From CAYMDP01 sp964389375 (GTDB lineage Bacteria > Bdellovibrionota > Bdellovibrionia > Bdellovibrionales > UBA1609): a stretch of 64,000 nt of DNA. This document shows positions 35,389-43,064 of the stretch, piece after piece. A model generated the notes under the pieces. That model made no database searches. It saw only the letters and a list, made by a program, of their open reading frames with translations, and was not told the origin of the DNA. Both the position numbers and the translations under genes were made by a program. The stretch spans positions 1 to 64,000 of the forward strand of contig CAYMDP010000007.1 of assembly GCA_964389375.1 (NCBI GenBank). Reading direction: 5' to 3'. Each line of letters starts with the position of its first letter. Within the stretch, counting starts at the first letter, position 1.

Positions 35389-36030
35389 TTAGAAGCAAAC
35401 GCTTAAAGTGCCGCCGAAATACAAGGGTCCGAATTGAACACCGGCACCGGCTCCAGAGCAAACCGTTTGACAGTTGATTCCCGGAATACAGGTGTTGATC
35501 GTTCCTCCACCGTAGTATCCACCAGGCATTGATCCTTGGACTAGGTCTTGGCGCACACACACAATTCCATAACCTAAGTTTGCGGGAACATAAGAAGCGC
35601 CATAGATCATGCTCCATCCGCTACAATCGTTATAGTTGTAATTATGAGAGTAGTAGTAATATGGCATGATTTGGCCGTTTTGAATATCAAGGTAGCTTTG
35701 GTTACAGTTGACGATCTGATTCGCTTGATCCACGAAAGCTTGGCGTTGGTGATCATAGCGATAATAGATACAAAGATTCTGGTTGTTTGGGTTCACAGGA
35801 GTACAAGGGTTTCCGTTTTGATCCCGATAAGCTTGCGGATGATTTTGATAAAAACCACTCTGGGGCTGATAGGTACAAGTTGTTGTTGTTGGAGTCGTTG
35901 CGGTCACTCCGCCGCCTCCGCCGCTATCACTTTTTTTACCTGGGCAGGCCGTCACGCTGAGTGACAACATAAGGACCCCTAATATTTGTAGGGCGATCGA
36001 TTTGCCGCTTTTCAGATTTTGAGGTCTCAT
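35389..36030 (-). CDS. Cys/Tyr/Gly-rich lipoprotein, unknown function
   Basis: N-terminal lipobox L-S-V-T-A-C gives a lipoprotein with mature cysteine near residue 29, followed by a Gly/Ser and Thr-rich tether. The mature body is rich in Tyr, Asn, Gln and Gly and has about ten cysteines, suggesting a disulfide-stabilised surface protein. 213 residues. Start MRPQNLKSGKS is preceded by a GGAGAAAG-like SD. No family recognised. Confidence 0.75.
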   Translation of the reverse strand: MRPQNLKSGKSIALQILGVLMLSLSVTACPGKKSDSGGGGGVTATTPTTTTCTYQPQSGFYQNHPQAYRDQNGNPCTPVNPNNQNLCIYYRYDHQRQAFVDQANQIVNCNQSYLDIQNGQIMPYYYYSHNYNYNDCSGWSMIYGASYVPANLGYGIVCVRQDLVQGSMPGGYYGGGTINTCIPGINCQTVCSGAGAGVQFGPLYFGGTLSVCF

Positions 36031-36167
36031 ATTCTTTCTCCAGGTCTATAGGGTCCAATTTCAGTTTTGTTCCGAACCCCTGATAATCCAAGATTTATGC
36101 CGCGAAGGGATCTTACTCTTATGAGGCTCAAGTCGAAATAAGGAGCCAGGCGCGGCAGGGAGACTGA

Positions 36168-36211
36168 CAATTTTGGGCCTTGATCAAGTAAATACGCCAA
36201 TTTTGGTCCTT
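36168..36211. promoter_or_regulatory. Direct repeat CAATTTTGGNCCTT, 30 bp apart, in a divergent gap
   Basis: CAATTTTGGGCCTT (36168-36181) and CAATTTTGGTCCTT (36198-36211) differ at one base and are offset by 30 bp, close to three helical turns. They lie in the 289-bp gene-free gap between the divergent lipoprotein and glutaminase-like genes, so they could be operator sites. Nothing else was recognised in the gap. Confidence 0.4.
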
Positions 36212-36319
36212 CTATCTGCAGGACCTTAGGCAAGAAAAACCTCTGTGAATCAGGTTTATAGCATTTCGGGCAGTCAGTTTTTTGCACCGAAAACAAGCCC
36301 TTGAGAGGTCGTGGGATGA

Positions 36320-37066
36320 ATGCCGATAAAGTCAGTAGTGGACGCAAAATCGAAAGTTCTATTTATTCTATTTCTCTTAACAGGCTTATCTGTTTTTAAG
36401 GCCGATTTGGTCCGTCAATATCTGGACGACCTTAAGACTCCGGTGGATAGAAATATTGCCAGCTCAATTTATGATTACCTTAGCCCTCACGAAATTGAAG
36501 TTATCGATGGAAAGGCTCATTTTCAGTTTGAGGATTTTGAGTTGGATTTTGAAGTCAGTGTCCTCAGTGAGTCTGAGGCTCAAAGCTTGTTTCAGTTTTT
36601 GGCGGCCCGCAAGGATATTGCTTTTAAGTTTATTGCTTATGGATGTGAACCTCGGGCTCATAAAATGGCTCTTTTGCTAGAGGAAAAGAATATCCAAGTG
36701 GGCAAGGTGTTTGTTTTAGGGGATCTGCAAGTTGATAATCCTAGGGACCCAGCAAAACCGATTCGTTGGCCAGAACATGTGGCCCCCTTTGTTGTGGTTC
36801 AGGGCCAAGAGGGTCTAAAGAAATTCATCCTTGATCCTTCATTATTTGATCGCGCGGTTGAGGTCGATACTTGGCTGGCGCTTATGACTCAACACCAACC
36901 CAAATCCTTTCCGTCAGTATATTATACCCCAAGGTTTTATTACCAAGTCTACAGCTTCACGGTCCCAACGAAAAATTACCAGGACTACGAGATAGGTTCG
37001 ATGAAATCAAAATTGAAAGAATACCTCGAGCTTCAAAACTCTGGATCAAGCCCTGAACAAAAGTAG
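36320..37066 (+). CDS. Secreted protein-glutaminase-like deamidase
   Basis: A hydrophobic segment at residues 12-28 suggests export or membrane anchoring. The core carries the protein-glutaminase signature: G-C-E-P-R-A-H-K-M with C109, W-P-E-H-V-A-P with H153, and I-L-D-P-S-L-F with D172, in the same order and similar spacing as the Cys-His-Asp triad of Chryseobacterium protein-glutaminase. That family deamidates glutamine side chains in folded proteins. 248 residues; the N-terminal 95 could be a pro-region. It stands alone between divergent and convergent neighbours. Activity is inferred only from the motif. Confidence 0.7.
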   Translation: MPIKSVVDAKSKVLFILFLLTGLSVFKADLVRQYLDDLKTPVDRNIASSIYDYLSPHEIEVIDGKAHFQFEDFELDFEVSVLSESEAQSLFQFLAARKDIAFKFIAYGCEPRAHKMALLLEEKNIQVGKVFVLGDLQVDNPRDPAKPIRWPEHVAPFVVVQGQEGLKKFILDPSLFDRAVEVDTWLALMTQHQPKSFPSVYYTPRFYYQVYSFTVPTKNYQDYEIGSMKSKLKEYLELQNSGSSPEQK

Positions 37067-37127
37067 ACAGAGTTGAATTCGGAGTGCCCTAGAGTTTTAA
37101 TGTTGAGCACTGAGCAAACGAACAAAT

Positions 37128-38432
37128 TTATTCACAAGACTCAAGATAACCCGGGGCGATGGCACGAATCGGATGTGCCGAGACCGGTGCGGCGCCAGAA
37201 GATTTATTGACCTGCTGCCAATTGATTCCGTCTGAACTAAATAGATACTGGGTTTGCTCATAGTAGCGGCCCCAGGCCTGAGAGATCGCGACATATTGCC
37301 GAGTCATCGGGTGAAAAGAAACCCTTTCAAAATTAAGATAGGTGTTCGAAGTAGATCCAGAGATGTTCAAATCTTGCGAGGTCCAATTGATTCCATCCGC
37401 AGATCTATAAACTTGTCGTCCACCGTAGGCCTTAAATTCAAGACCGTCGTATAGAATTTCACTGACCGAAGGTGGGCCAGGATAATTGCGCCAAGTTTCT
37501 CCTTGATCGTCTGAAATACAGATATCCGTTGAAAGCAGAACGATTCTGGATTCACTTCCGGCAATAAGTCCGTTTCCACAGCCGCTTGGAAGGCTCGTCG
37601 GGCGACGGAAGTTTCGTCCACTATCTCTTGAGACCATTAGGTCCTGAACGTTTCCAGACTGAGCTAGAGAAATAAAAAGACCTGGTCCCTGATCCACAAA
37701 ATATATCTTTCTCGCATTCCATGGAATAAAATTTAAATAGCTGGCTGCGGTCCAACTCGTGCCGCCATCCATGCTAAAAATTGCATCTCTTTCATTTAAA
37801 ATATAAGTGTCGTTGCCGAAGGCGACTCCGGCCCAAGTGCGGCCCTGATGAACTCTTGTCCAAGAGTTCCCATTGCGACTGATCTCAACGTGGCCGGGAG
37901 CTCCCCATCCATATGTCGCCATAAATCCTTCAGGACCCCAAGTGACTCCAAGTGACGAATACTGATTGTGATCACAATCATGGTTGCCACTGCTCTGGTC
38001 CCAACATCTTAGTCCTGCATTTGCGGTTCGATACCCTCGCCATGTTCGACCGCCATCACAGGTGTAAAGACTGGTGTTCATGTGGCCCACAGCCAAGAAG
38101 GCGGCTCCGTTCATCCCGGAAGTTGGCGGAGGAGGTTCGGTTGGCGGCGGTTCAGCAGGTGGTTGAGTCGGAGGCGGCATCGTGGGTGGTGGCTCAATGA
38201 CCGGTGGTGGGACCGGAGGAGGTTCTGTAGGATTGGGAATTGGGTTTTGGTCATCGGGAGGATCATTTTGTGCTGGAGGTGTGCCCTCCGGCAGACCAGC
38301 GGATTGCGAACTCGAGCTGTCGTCGTAAGGCATCGAATCAAAAGAAGGTTGCGAACAGTTATTGAAAAACAAAATGCAAAGCGCACCAAGGATTGCAAAA
38401 GACAATCGCTGTCTCAGATTTATACGCTTCAT
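37128..38432 (-). CDS. Lipoprotein with proline-rich stalk and Asp-box beta-propeller
   Basis: The lipobox region LFFNNC gives a lipid-anchored cysteine near residue 27. A stalk of about 60 residues made of P-P-P, T-E-P-P-P and similar repeats follows. The remainder has at least six Asp-box-like turns (for example DGGRTWRG, DGGTSWTA, DQGETWRN, DGINWTSQ), as in sialidase/BNR-type propellers. No catalytic residues were identified; binding or scaffolding is as likely as hydrolysis. The ATG at 38432 has GAGAAAGA ahead; an ATG seven codons upstream lacks an SD. Confidence 0.75.
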   Translation of the reverse strand: MKRINLRQRLSFAILGALCILFFNNCSQPSFDSMPYDDSSSSQSAGLPEGTPPAQNDPPDDQNPIPNPTEPPPVPPPVIEPPPTMPPPTQPPAEPPPTEPPPPTSGMNGAAFLAVGHMNTSLYTCDGGRTWRGYRTANAGLRCWDQSSGNHDCDHNQYSSLGVTWGPEGFMATYGWGAPGHVEISRNGNSWTRVHQGRTWAGVAFGNDTYILNERDAIFSMDGGTSWTAASYLNFIPWNARKIYFVDQGPGLFISLAQSGNVQDLMVSRDSGRNFRRPTSLPSGCGNGLIAGSESRIVLLSTDICISDDQGETWRNYPGPPSVSEILYDGLEFKAYGGRQVYRSADGINWTSQDLNISGSTSNTYLNFERVSFHPMTRQYVAISQAWGRYYEQTQYLFSSDGINWQQVNKSSGAAPVSAHPIRAIAPGYLESCE

Positions 38433-38577
38433 TCTTTCTCTGACGGACCTCATACTGGAATGAGCTGCAATTTATAAACCGGAGCAGGGCAAAATCAGGC
38501 CATCTTCAGTGTCAATTCGGAATTCACTGTCTATCAAGCAAGCGTTTTTTTGATGTCTCAAAATCGAACATCTTCAA

Positions 38578-38642
38578 AACAAAAGAGCCAGGTCTGATTT
38601 ACGGACGCTCTGCGTCCGTAAATCAGACCTGGCTCTTTTGTT
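38578..38642. repeat. Perfect 31-bp hairpin, AGGTCYGA family
   Basis: Arms 38578-38608 and 38612-38642 are perfect inverted repeats around a TCT loop. The arm contains AAAAGAGCCAGGTCTGATTT, matching at most positions the arm of the hairpin at 49711-49767. It lies in the 307-bp gap between two divergent lipoprotein genes; apart from this element nothing is recognised in 38433-38739. Confidence 0.9.
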
Positions 38643-38739
38643 CCAATTCGAACGAATTTAGAAATGTGTCCTCTGCAATTTCGTCATTTTAATCCCGAAA
38701 AAGCTCGTGCAAGAAGAGATTGTTGGTTAAGCTCATTTT

Positions 38740-39588
38740 GTGAAAATAAAATCGATTTTAGTTTTACTGGTTTTAAGTTTTTTCTTTGGGGCTTGTTCAA
38801 GGCTTGATGTCGCGGTTCGAGTGGCGGATCGGGTGGCCCTCAAGGCGATATCTCGACATTTTGACCTTAACTCGACTGAAGAAGCCGAAGTTCGCAAAGA
38901 CTTTCAGAGCATTTTTAAAGAGGTAAAAAAAGAAGAATTTTTGAAGGTCGCCAATCTTTTTGAGTCCTTCGCAGATCAAGTTCATGTGGAAAAGCCTGTC
39001 GAACCCTCGCAGATTCAAACTTTCTTATCTTCAATGGGTCAAATATTTCTAACAGCTCTTCAGCGCTTTCAGCCCTTGGGTGAAAAGCTGATCGAGATTC
39101 AAGCGGCTAAGGACTTCACCGAGTTCGATAAGTTGTTTCGCCAGAATATTGAAAAAAGCGAAGCCAAAATCAAAGATGAGCAAAAACAAAAAAGTGATGA
39201 GTTCAAACGCATGAATCGCTGGGTCAAAGAAAGTATCGGGGCCCTTAGCTCCGAGCAGAAAAAATCTTTCGTTCCGGCCTTAAAACAGATTGTTCCTCCG
39301 CCGCAGCTTTATCTTCAAAGCCGCATAAAAGTTCATGAAGACTTTGTTCTTGTGCGAAAGGATCCCGAGCAGCGCAAAAAATTTGTCGACAGCTATTTTA
39401 GGGATTGGCTTTCTTTACAAACTCCAGAATATCAAAAGGCGCGAAAAAACTTTGAAAGCTCTTTCGAAACTTGGATTGTTCGCCTGTACGAGGAATTAAA
39501 TTCGAAGCAAAAAAAGCACTTGCAAGAAAATCTTCGGACTCGAGCCAAACAGCTTAAGACGATTGCAGAGCGCGCCCGAACGTCCTAG
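38740..39588 (+). CDS. Lipoprotein, DUF6279-like
   Basis: A lipoprotein signal (FFFGAC) with mature cysteine near residue 19, then a helical, highly charged protein of about 260 residues with Q/K/E-rich stretches. The segment RLDVAVRVADRVALKAISRHFDL resembles the start of DUF6279 lipoproteins, which are unstudied. It starts with GTG. Possible helical-bundle periplasmic protein; function unknown. Confidence 0.65.
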   Translation: MKIKSILVLLVLSFFFGACSRLDVAVRVADRVALKAISRHFDLNSTEEAEVRKDFQSIFKEVKKEEFLKVANLFESFADQVHVEKPVEPSQIQTFLSSMGQIFLTALQRFQPLGEKLIEIQAAKDFTEFDKLFRQNIEKSEAKIKDEQKQKSDEFKRMNRWVKESIGALSSEQKKSFVPALKQIVPPPQLYLQSRIKVHEDFVLVRKDPEQRKKFVDSYFRDWLSLQTPEYQKARKNFESSFETWIVRLYEELNSKQKKHLQENLRTRAKQLKTIAERARTS

Positions 39589-39692
39589 GGCGCCTCAGAC
39601 TAATGCTGCGCCGTGGTTTTTTTTGTTGCCTTGATTTTTTCTTAAAACAGGCCCAAATTCTGTGACAGTAAATAACATGCGAGGGCCTTGAT

Positions 39693-40289
39693 ATGATTCA
39701 AACTTTAAAACCAGTTTTAGCATTGCTACTTTCTCTCACTTTTCTGTCGGCTTGCGGTATTCAGACGATTCCTCAAGCGCGAAATGCCACCGAAGCCGCG
39801 ACGGCAGAAGTGACCAATCAGTATAAACGAAGAGCGGATCTGATTCCAAATCTTGTCAACACCGTCAAGGGCTATGCCTCTCATGAAAAACAAACCCTTG
39901 AAGCTGTCACCAATGCAAGAGCCAAGGCGACTTCGATGAATATCGATCTTTCGAAAGCGAGTCCCCAGCAGATCGCAGAGTATCAAGCTGCACAAGGAGA
40001 GTTGTCTCAGGCACTGGGTCGTTTGATGATGATTTCAGAAAATTATCCCAACCTTAAAGCCGACGTGAATTTTCGAGATCTTCAGGCTCAGCTTGAGGGG
40101 ACGGAAAACCGAATTACAATCGCGCGGCAGCGACTCATCCAGGAGATTCAAAATTTAAATAACCTAGTCACTGTTCCTCCGACCTCTTGGACAAATTCGA
40201 TTTTTTACAAGGTCGAGAAAATGGCTCAATGGGATGTGGATCCTGCAGAGCGTGAGCAAATTGAAAAAGCTCCTGATGTTAAGTTTTAG
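39693..40289 (+). CDS. lemA: LemA-family lipoprotein
   Basis: LemA proteins are membrane-attached coiled-coil-like proteins of uncertain role. The hallmark Y-K-R-R-A-D-L-I-P-N-L-V-N-T-V-K-G-Y is at residues about 47-64, followed by A-V-T-N-A-R-A and late F-R-D-L-Q-A-Q-L-E-G-T-E-N-R-I. Here the N-terminus carries a lipobox-like L-S-A-C-G rather than a plain membrane helix. 198 residues. It overlaps the following TPM gene by 14 bp, the usual LemA-TPM pairing. Confidence 0.92.
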   Translation: MIQTLKPVLALLLSLTFLSACGIQTIPQARNATEAATAEVTNQYKRRADLIPNLVNTVKGYASHEKQTLEAVTNARAKATSMNIDLSKASPQQIAEYQAAQGELSQALGRLMMISENYPNLKADVNFRDLQAQLEGTENRITIARQRLIQEIQNLNNLVTVPPTSWTNSIFYKVEKMAQWDVDPAEREQIEKAPDVKF

Positions 40290-41025
40290 ACTCTTATTGG
40301 CAGGCCTAATTGGCTTTGCGACTCTTACTTCATCCTTTGTAAGGGCCGCGGATTTTGTGGTGCCGGCGCTGTCTGGTCCCGTCGTCGATCAAGTTGGGCT
40401 TCTTTCTTCTAGAGACAAGGCTCGGCTTGAGGAGCGGATTCGAAGTATTTATCAAAGCGGCAAGATTCAGCCTCAGATTTTGATTGTCAGATCGCTGGGT
40501 GCTTTGCCGATTGAGCAGGCCTCAATTCAAGTTGTCGACGCCTGGAAGCTTGGTGAAGCGACCTCTGACAATGGGGTCTTGATTCTTATGGCCATCGAAG
40601 AACGAAAAGTTCGCATCGAGGTTGGGCAAGGACTTGAAGGAGAGATTCCAGACATCCTCGCAAGTCGTGTGATTCGCGAAACGATGACTCCTTTTTTTAA
40701 AAACGGAGATATGGCCGCGGGCCTAGAAGCCGGGGTCTACCGCTTGGCCTCTATAGTTGGTGTCGGCGAGGGTGATGAATCCGGTTTTCAAGCTCCTCCC
40801 CCTAAGCAAATCCCCGAATGGAAAGTTTTTTTAATGCTTCTGGGATTGATGTTGTTTGGGGTTTTGTTTTCAGCCTTTGCTCACCACCATGGCTTGCGCG
40901 GAAATGGATCCAGCGGATTCGGCGGTCCCTTTGGGGGCGGCGGCGGATTTGGTGGACGAGGCGGTGGGGGTTGGTCTGGCGGCGGCGGTGGTTTTAGCGG
41001 AGGGGGTGCAAGTGGAGGTTGGTAA
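40276..41025 (+). CDS. TPM-domain protein (YgcG-like) with Gly-rich C-terminus
   Basis: Signal peptide, then a TPM domain (about residues 28-150 with VVDQVGLLSSRDKARLEE, DNGVLILMAIEERKVRIEVG and GLEGEIPD), one transmembrane helix near residues 178-196, and a tail of Gly-rich repeats ending GGGASGGW. This layout is that of the YgcG family, partners of LemA. The ATG at 40276 is chosen because it starts the signal peptide; an upstream ATG at 40234 is deeper inside lemA. Confidence 0.88.
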   Translation: MLSFRLLLAGLIGFATLTSSFVRAADFVVPALSGPVVDQVGLLSSRDKARLEERIRSIYQSGKIQPQILIVRSLGALPIEQASIQVVDAWKLGEATSDNGVLILMAIEERKVRIEVGQGLEGEIPDILASRVIRETMTPFFKNGDMAAGLEAGVYRLASIVGVGEGDESGFQAPPPKQIPEWKVFLMLLGLMLFGVLFSAFAHHHGLRGNGSSGFGGPFGGGGGFGGRGGGGWSGGGGGFSGGGASGGW

Positions 41026-41692
41026 ATCACTCAATCACGCGGTTCCTCTTTGGGCCAAAGGCTATGTTTCGGATTCTGTTAGGACCAAAATTGAACAGGT
41101 TATTCAGGATGCTGAGAAGCAAACCCGACTTGAAATTGTTGTGATGTTTGCGCGTCAGTCGGCCTATACCGGGCATGTTATTCATCTTTTGTGGGCCTAT
41201 CTATTTATATTCCTATTTTTATTGATGTCCTTGTCCTATGAATTTTTAATTCACGATCTCCAGACCCATTGGACGGTCTTAATTTCGCTTGGTCTTTCGA
41301 TTTTAATAGCTTGGCCTCTTTCGAAAATGGGCTGGGTGAAAAGACTTTTGTGCCCACTTCGGGATGAGCTTAAAGCGGTGGCTGAAAAAGCAGAACTTCA
41401 GTTTTACCGCTCAGATTTTCACAAAACAGCAGGGGCCACTGGGGTTTTGATTTATGTGTCCCTACTCGAGAAAAGAGCCATCGTTTTGGCCGATCGTGAA
41501 ATATCAAAGCAGGTCCCAGAGGATTTTTGGCAGATGCCACTTAGCCAGCTGGTTGCAGGCTTTAAGGCCGGTAGCGTCGATCAGGGGATAAAGGCAGCAA
41601 TTGGAGAAATTGCGAGTCTTGGTGCAAAGCACTATCCCGCGCAGGCAGGTAATCCAAACGAGATTTGTAACCGACTTCGCTTTGTTGAATAA
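41012..41692 (+). CDS. Second TPM-domain membrane protein
   Basis: Starts at a GTG preceded by GGAGGGGG, 14 bp before the previous gene ends; an in-frame ATG further upstream would need out-of-frame reading through the glycine tail and is unlikely. The protein has a split TPM-like domain (RTKIEQVIQDAEKQTRLEIVV) around two transmembrane segments (about residues 50-100), then EKRAIVLADREISKQVP and DQGIKAAIGEI, seen in TPM proteins that follow YgcG. 226 residues. Role unknown, presumably with LemA. Confidence 0.8.
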   Translation: MEVGKSLNHAVPLWAKGYVSDSVRTKIEQVIQDAEKQTRLEIVVMFARQSAYTGHVIHLLWAYLFIFLFLLMSLSYEFLIHDLQTHWTVLISLGLSILIAWPLSKMGWVKRLLCPLRDELKAVAEKAELQFYRSDFHKTAGATGVLIYVSLLEKRAIVLADREISKQVPEDFWQMPLSQLVAGFKAGSVDQGIKAAIGEIASLGAKHYPAQAGNPNEICNRLRFVE

Positions 41693-41739
41693 GCAAAGCT
41701 ATGCTAGCATTTTGCTTTGCATATCGGCAGGGGGGATCT

Positions 41740-42294
41740 GTGAAGACAGCGGTCCTTTTAATTCTATCTCTGTTTATAGCTCAGCGGAGCTTTGCTGCTT
41801 CTGTTTACAAACAGGCTCTTGATAAAAAACTGGATAGTTATATTCAAAATGGAGTCGTTTTGGGGGGGCAGTCGGGTTTAGCTTTCTCCTTGTTAAATGT
41901 GCGAAGGAGTAACTCAAAGGCGATAGACACCGAGCGTATTGTTCTGGATATGGGAGACCATGAGCTTAAACCTTTGATTAACCGGCTTTCGTTTTTTCAT
42001 GTCAGCATTCAGCAAAAACCGACTCGAGTTGTGGTGGACTTAGCCCAGGTCCAAAAGTCGAAGATTTCAGCTGAAAAATTGCAACAAATCTTCGCAAGAT
42101 CTCCAATCGTTAAAAAAACTTCTCTTAGTTTTGACCCAGTCGACTTCTCGGCGAGTCTTAGCTTGGACTTAGCAGTTCCTTCAGAAATTGAGGTCTTTCA
42201 GATGCCAAGCACCGACCGTCCCAGTCGAATTGTCATAGATATTCGTCGATTAAAAGCCAAATCCAATAATCTTAAGCCTGGGAAGAGATCTTGA
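41740..42294 (+). CDS. Secreted AMIN-like protein
   Basis: The GTG at 41740 follows an AGGGGGGA-type SD and opens a clear signal peptide (VKTAVLLILSLFIAQRSFA). The mature part has two sections with beta-strand character ending in P-T-R-V-V-V-D-L and P-S-R-I-V-I-D-I, a pattern typical of AMIN domains that bind peptidoglycan or outer-membrane partners. About 185 residues. The upstream in-frame ATG at 41701 would spoil the signal peptide. The AMIN assignment is tentative. Confidence 0.6.
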   Translation: MKTAVLLILSLFIAQRSFAASVYKQALDKKLDSYIQNGVVLGGQSGLAFSLLNVRRSNSKAIDTERIVLDMGDHELKPLINRLSFFHVSIQQKPTRVVVDLAQVQKSKISAEKLQQIFARSPIVKKTSLSFDPVDFSASLSLDLAVPSEIEVFQMPSTDRPSRIVIDIRRLKAKSNNLKPGKRS

Positions 42295-43064
42295 AGAACT
42301 TAGCTCTGATCCTGTCCATTTTTTGGATCGCCACTTTTTGCCTTCAGGCAGAAGCTCGGGTGTTTAACTATAAAGAAGAAAGCTTTGCAGTCTATTTTCG
42401 CGGGACTGGGGCATTGTCAAAAATGGACCAGGAAGCTTTTAAATATGGAAGCGGAGATCAAACGACTTTTGATAAGGGCGTTGTTCATCATCTTAGTGGA
42501 GAGTTTGGAATTCTTTATGTTGCGTCTCCCACCCTTAATGTCCGACTTGCCGGTGAAATTATTCAAGCGGGCAGTGTCGATGCAGTAGGGTCTAATGCCG
42601 CCGGGACTAAATTAATGGACTTAAGAAGTGAGGTCCACGCCATCAACCCCAATGTGACCTTCGAGTTTATTTATGCTCAGCAGGCTCAACTTCGGTTTTT
42701 GGCTTATCTTGGTGCAGGCATGGCAAGCGTGACGATGGACAATAGCTATACAATGACCGCAGATGGGACCAGCCTTTACGGCAACGGGGATACAGTTGAA
42801 AAGGCTCAGGCCAGTTCGATCTCTTATCATGGGGGCTTGGGCTTTGAGGTTTTGATGGCGGATACGACAACTTTTCAAATGGATTTGGGCTACCGTCATC
42901 TTCAGGTCAAGGATCTAAAGCATAAAGGGGATGGGATCGTCATCCCCAACACAAACGTCAGCAAAGGGCAGCCTGTCCTCAATTATGAGGGCTCGAAAAG
43001 ATCATTTGATATGAGCGGTCTTTATGTTGGAGCTAGTTTTAGATTTTATATTAAGTTTTTATGA
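42291..43064 (+). CDS. Outer-membrane beta-barrel protein, unknown function
   Basis: Signal peptide (about 22 residues, ending AEA-R), then amphipathic strands rich in Gly and aromatic residues: GEFGILYVASPTLNVRLAGE, LRFLAYLGAGMASVTM, YVGASFRFYIKFL. 257 residues, consistent with an 8-10-strand barrel. It starts at TTG overlapping the previous stop by 4 bp. Its end overlaps the convergent acyl-CoA ligase by 6 bp. Confidence 0.75.
   Translation: MKNLALILSIFWIATFCLQAEARVFNYKEESFAVYFRGTGALSKMDQEAFKYGSGDQTTFDKGVVHHLSGEFGILYVASPTLNVRLAGEIIQAGSVDAVGSNAAGTKLMDLRSEVHAINPNVTFEFIYAQQAQLRFLAYLGAGMASVTMDNSYTMTADGTSLYGNGDTVEKAQASSISYHGGLGFEVLMADTTTFQMDLGYRHLQVKDLKHKGDGIVIPNTNVSKGQPVLNYEGSKRSFDMSGLYVGASFRFYIKFL

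Noticed and set aside
37128..38432. Active sialidase
   Set aside because: Asp-box turns are present, but the arginine triad and nucleophile of sialidases could not be identified.
40856..41011. Upstream extension of the second TPM protein from an in-frame ATG at 40856
   Set aside because: This part is the Gly-rich tail of the previous gene read in another frame; the GTG at 41012 has a strong ribosome site.
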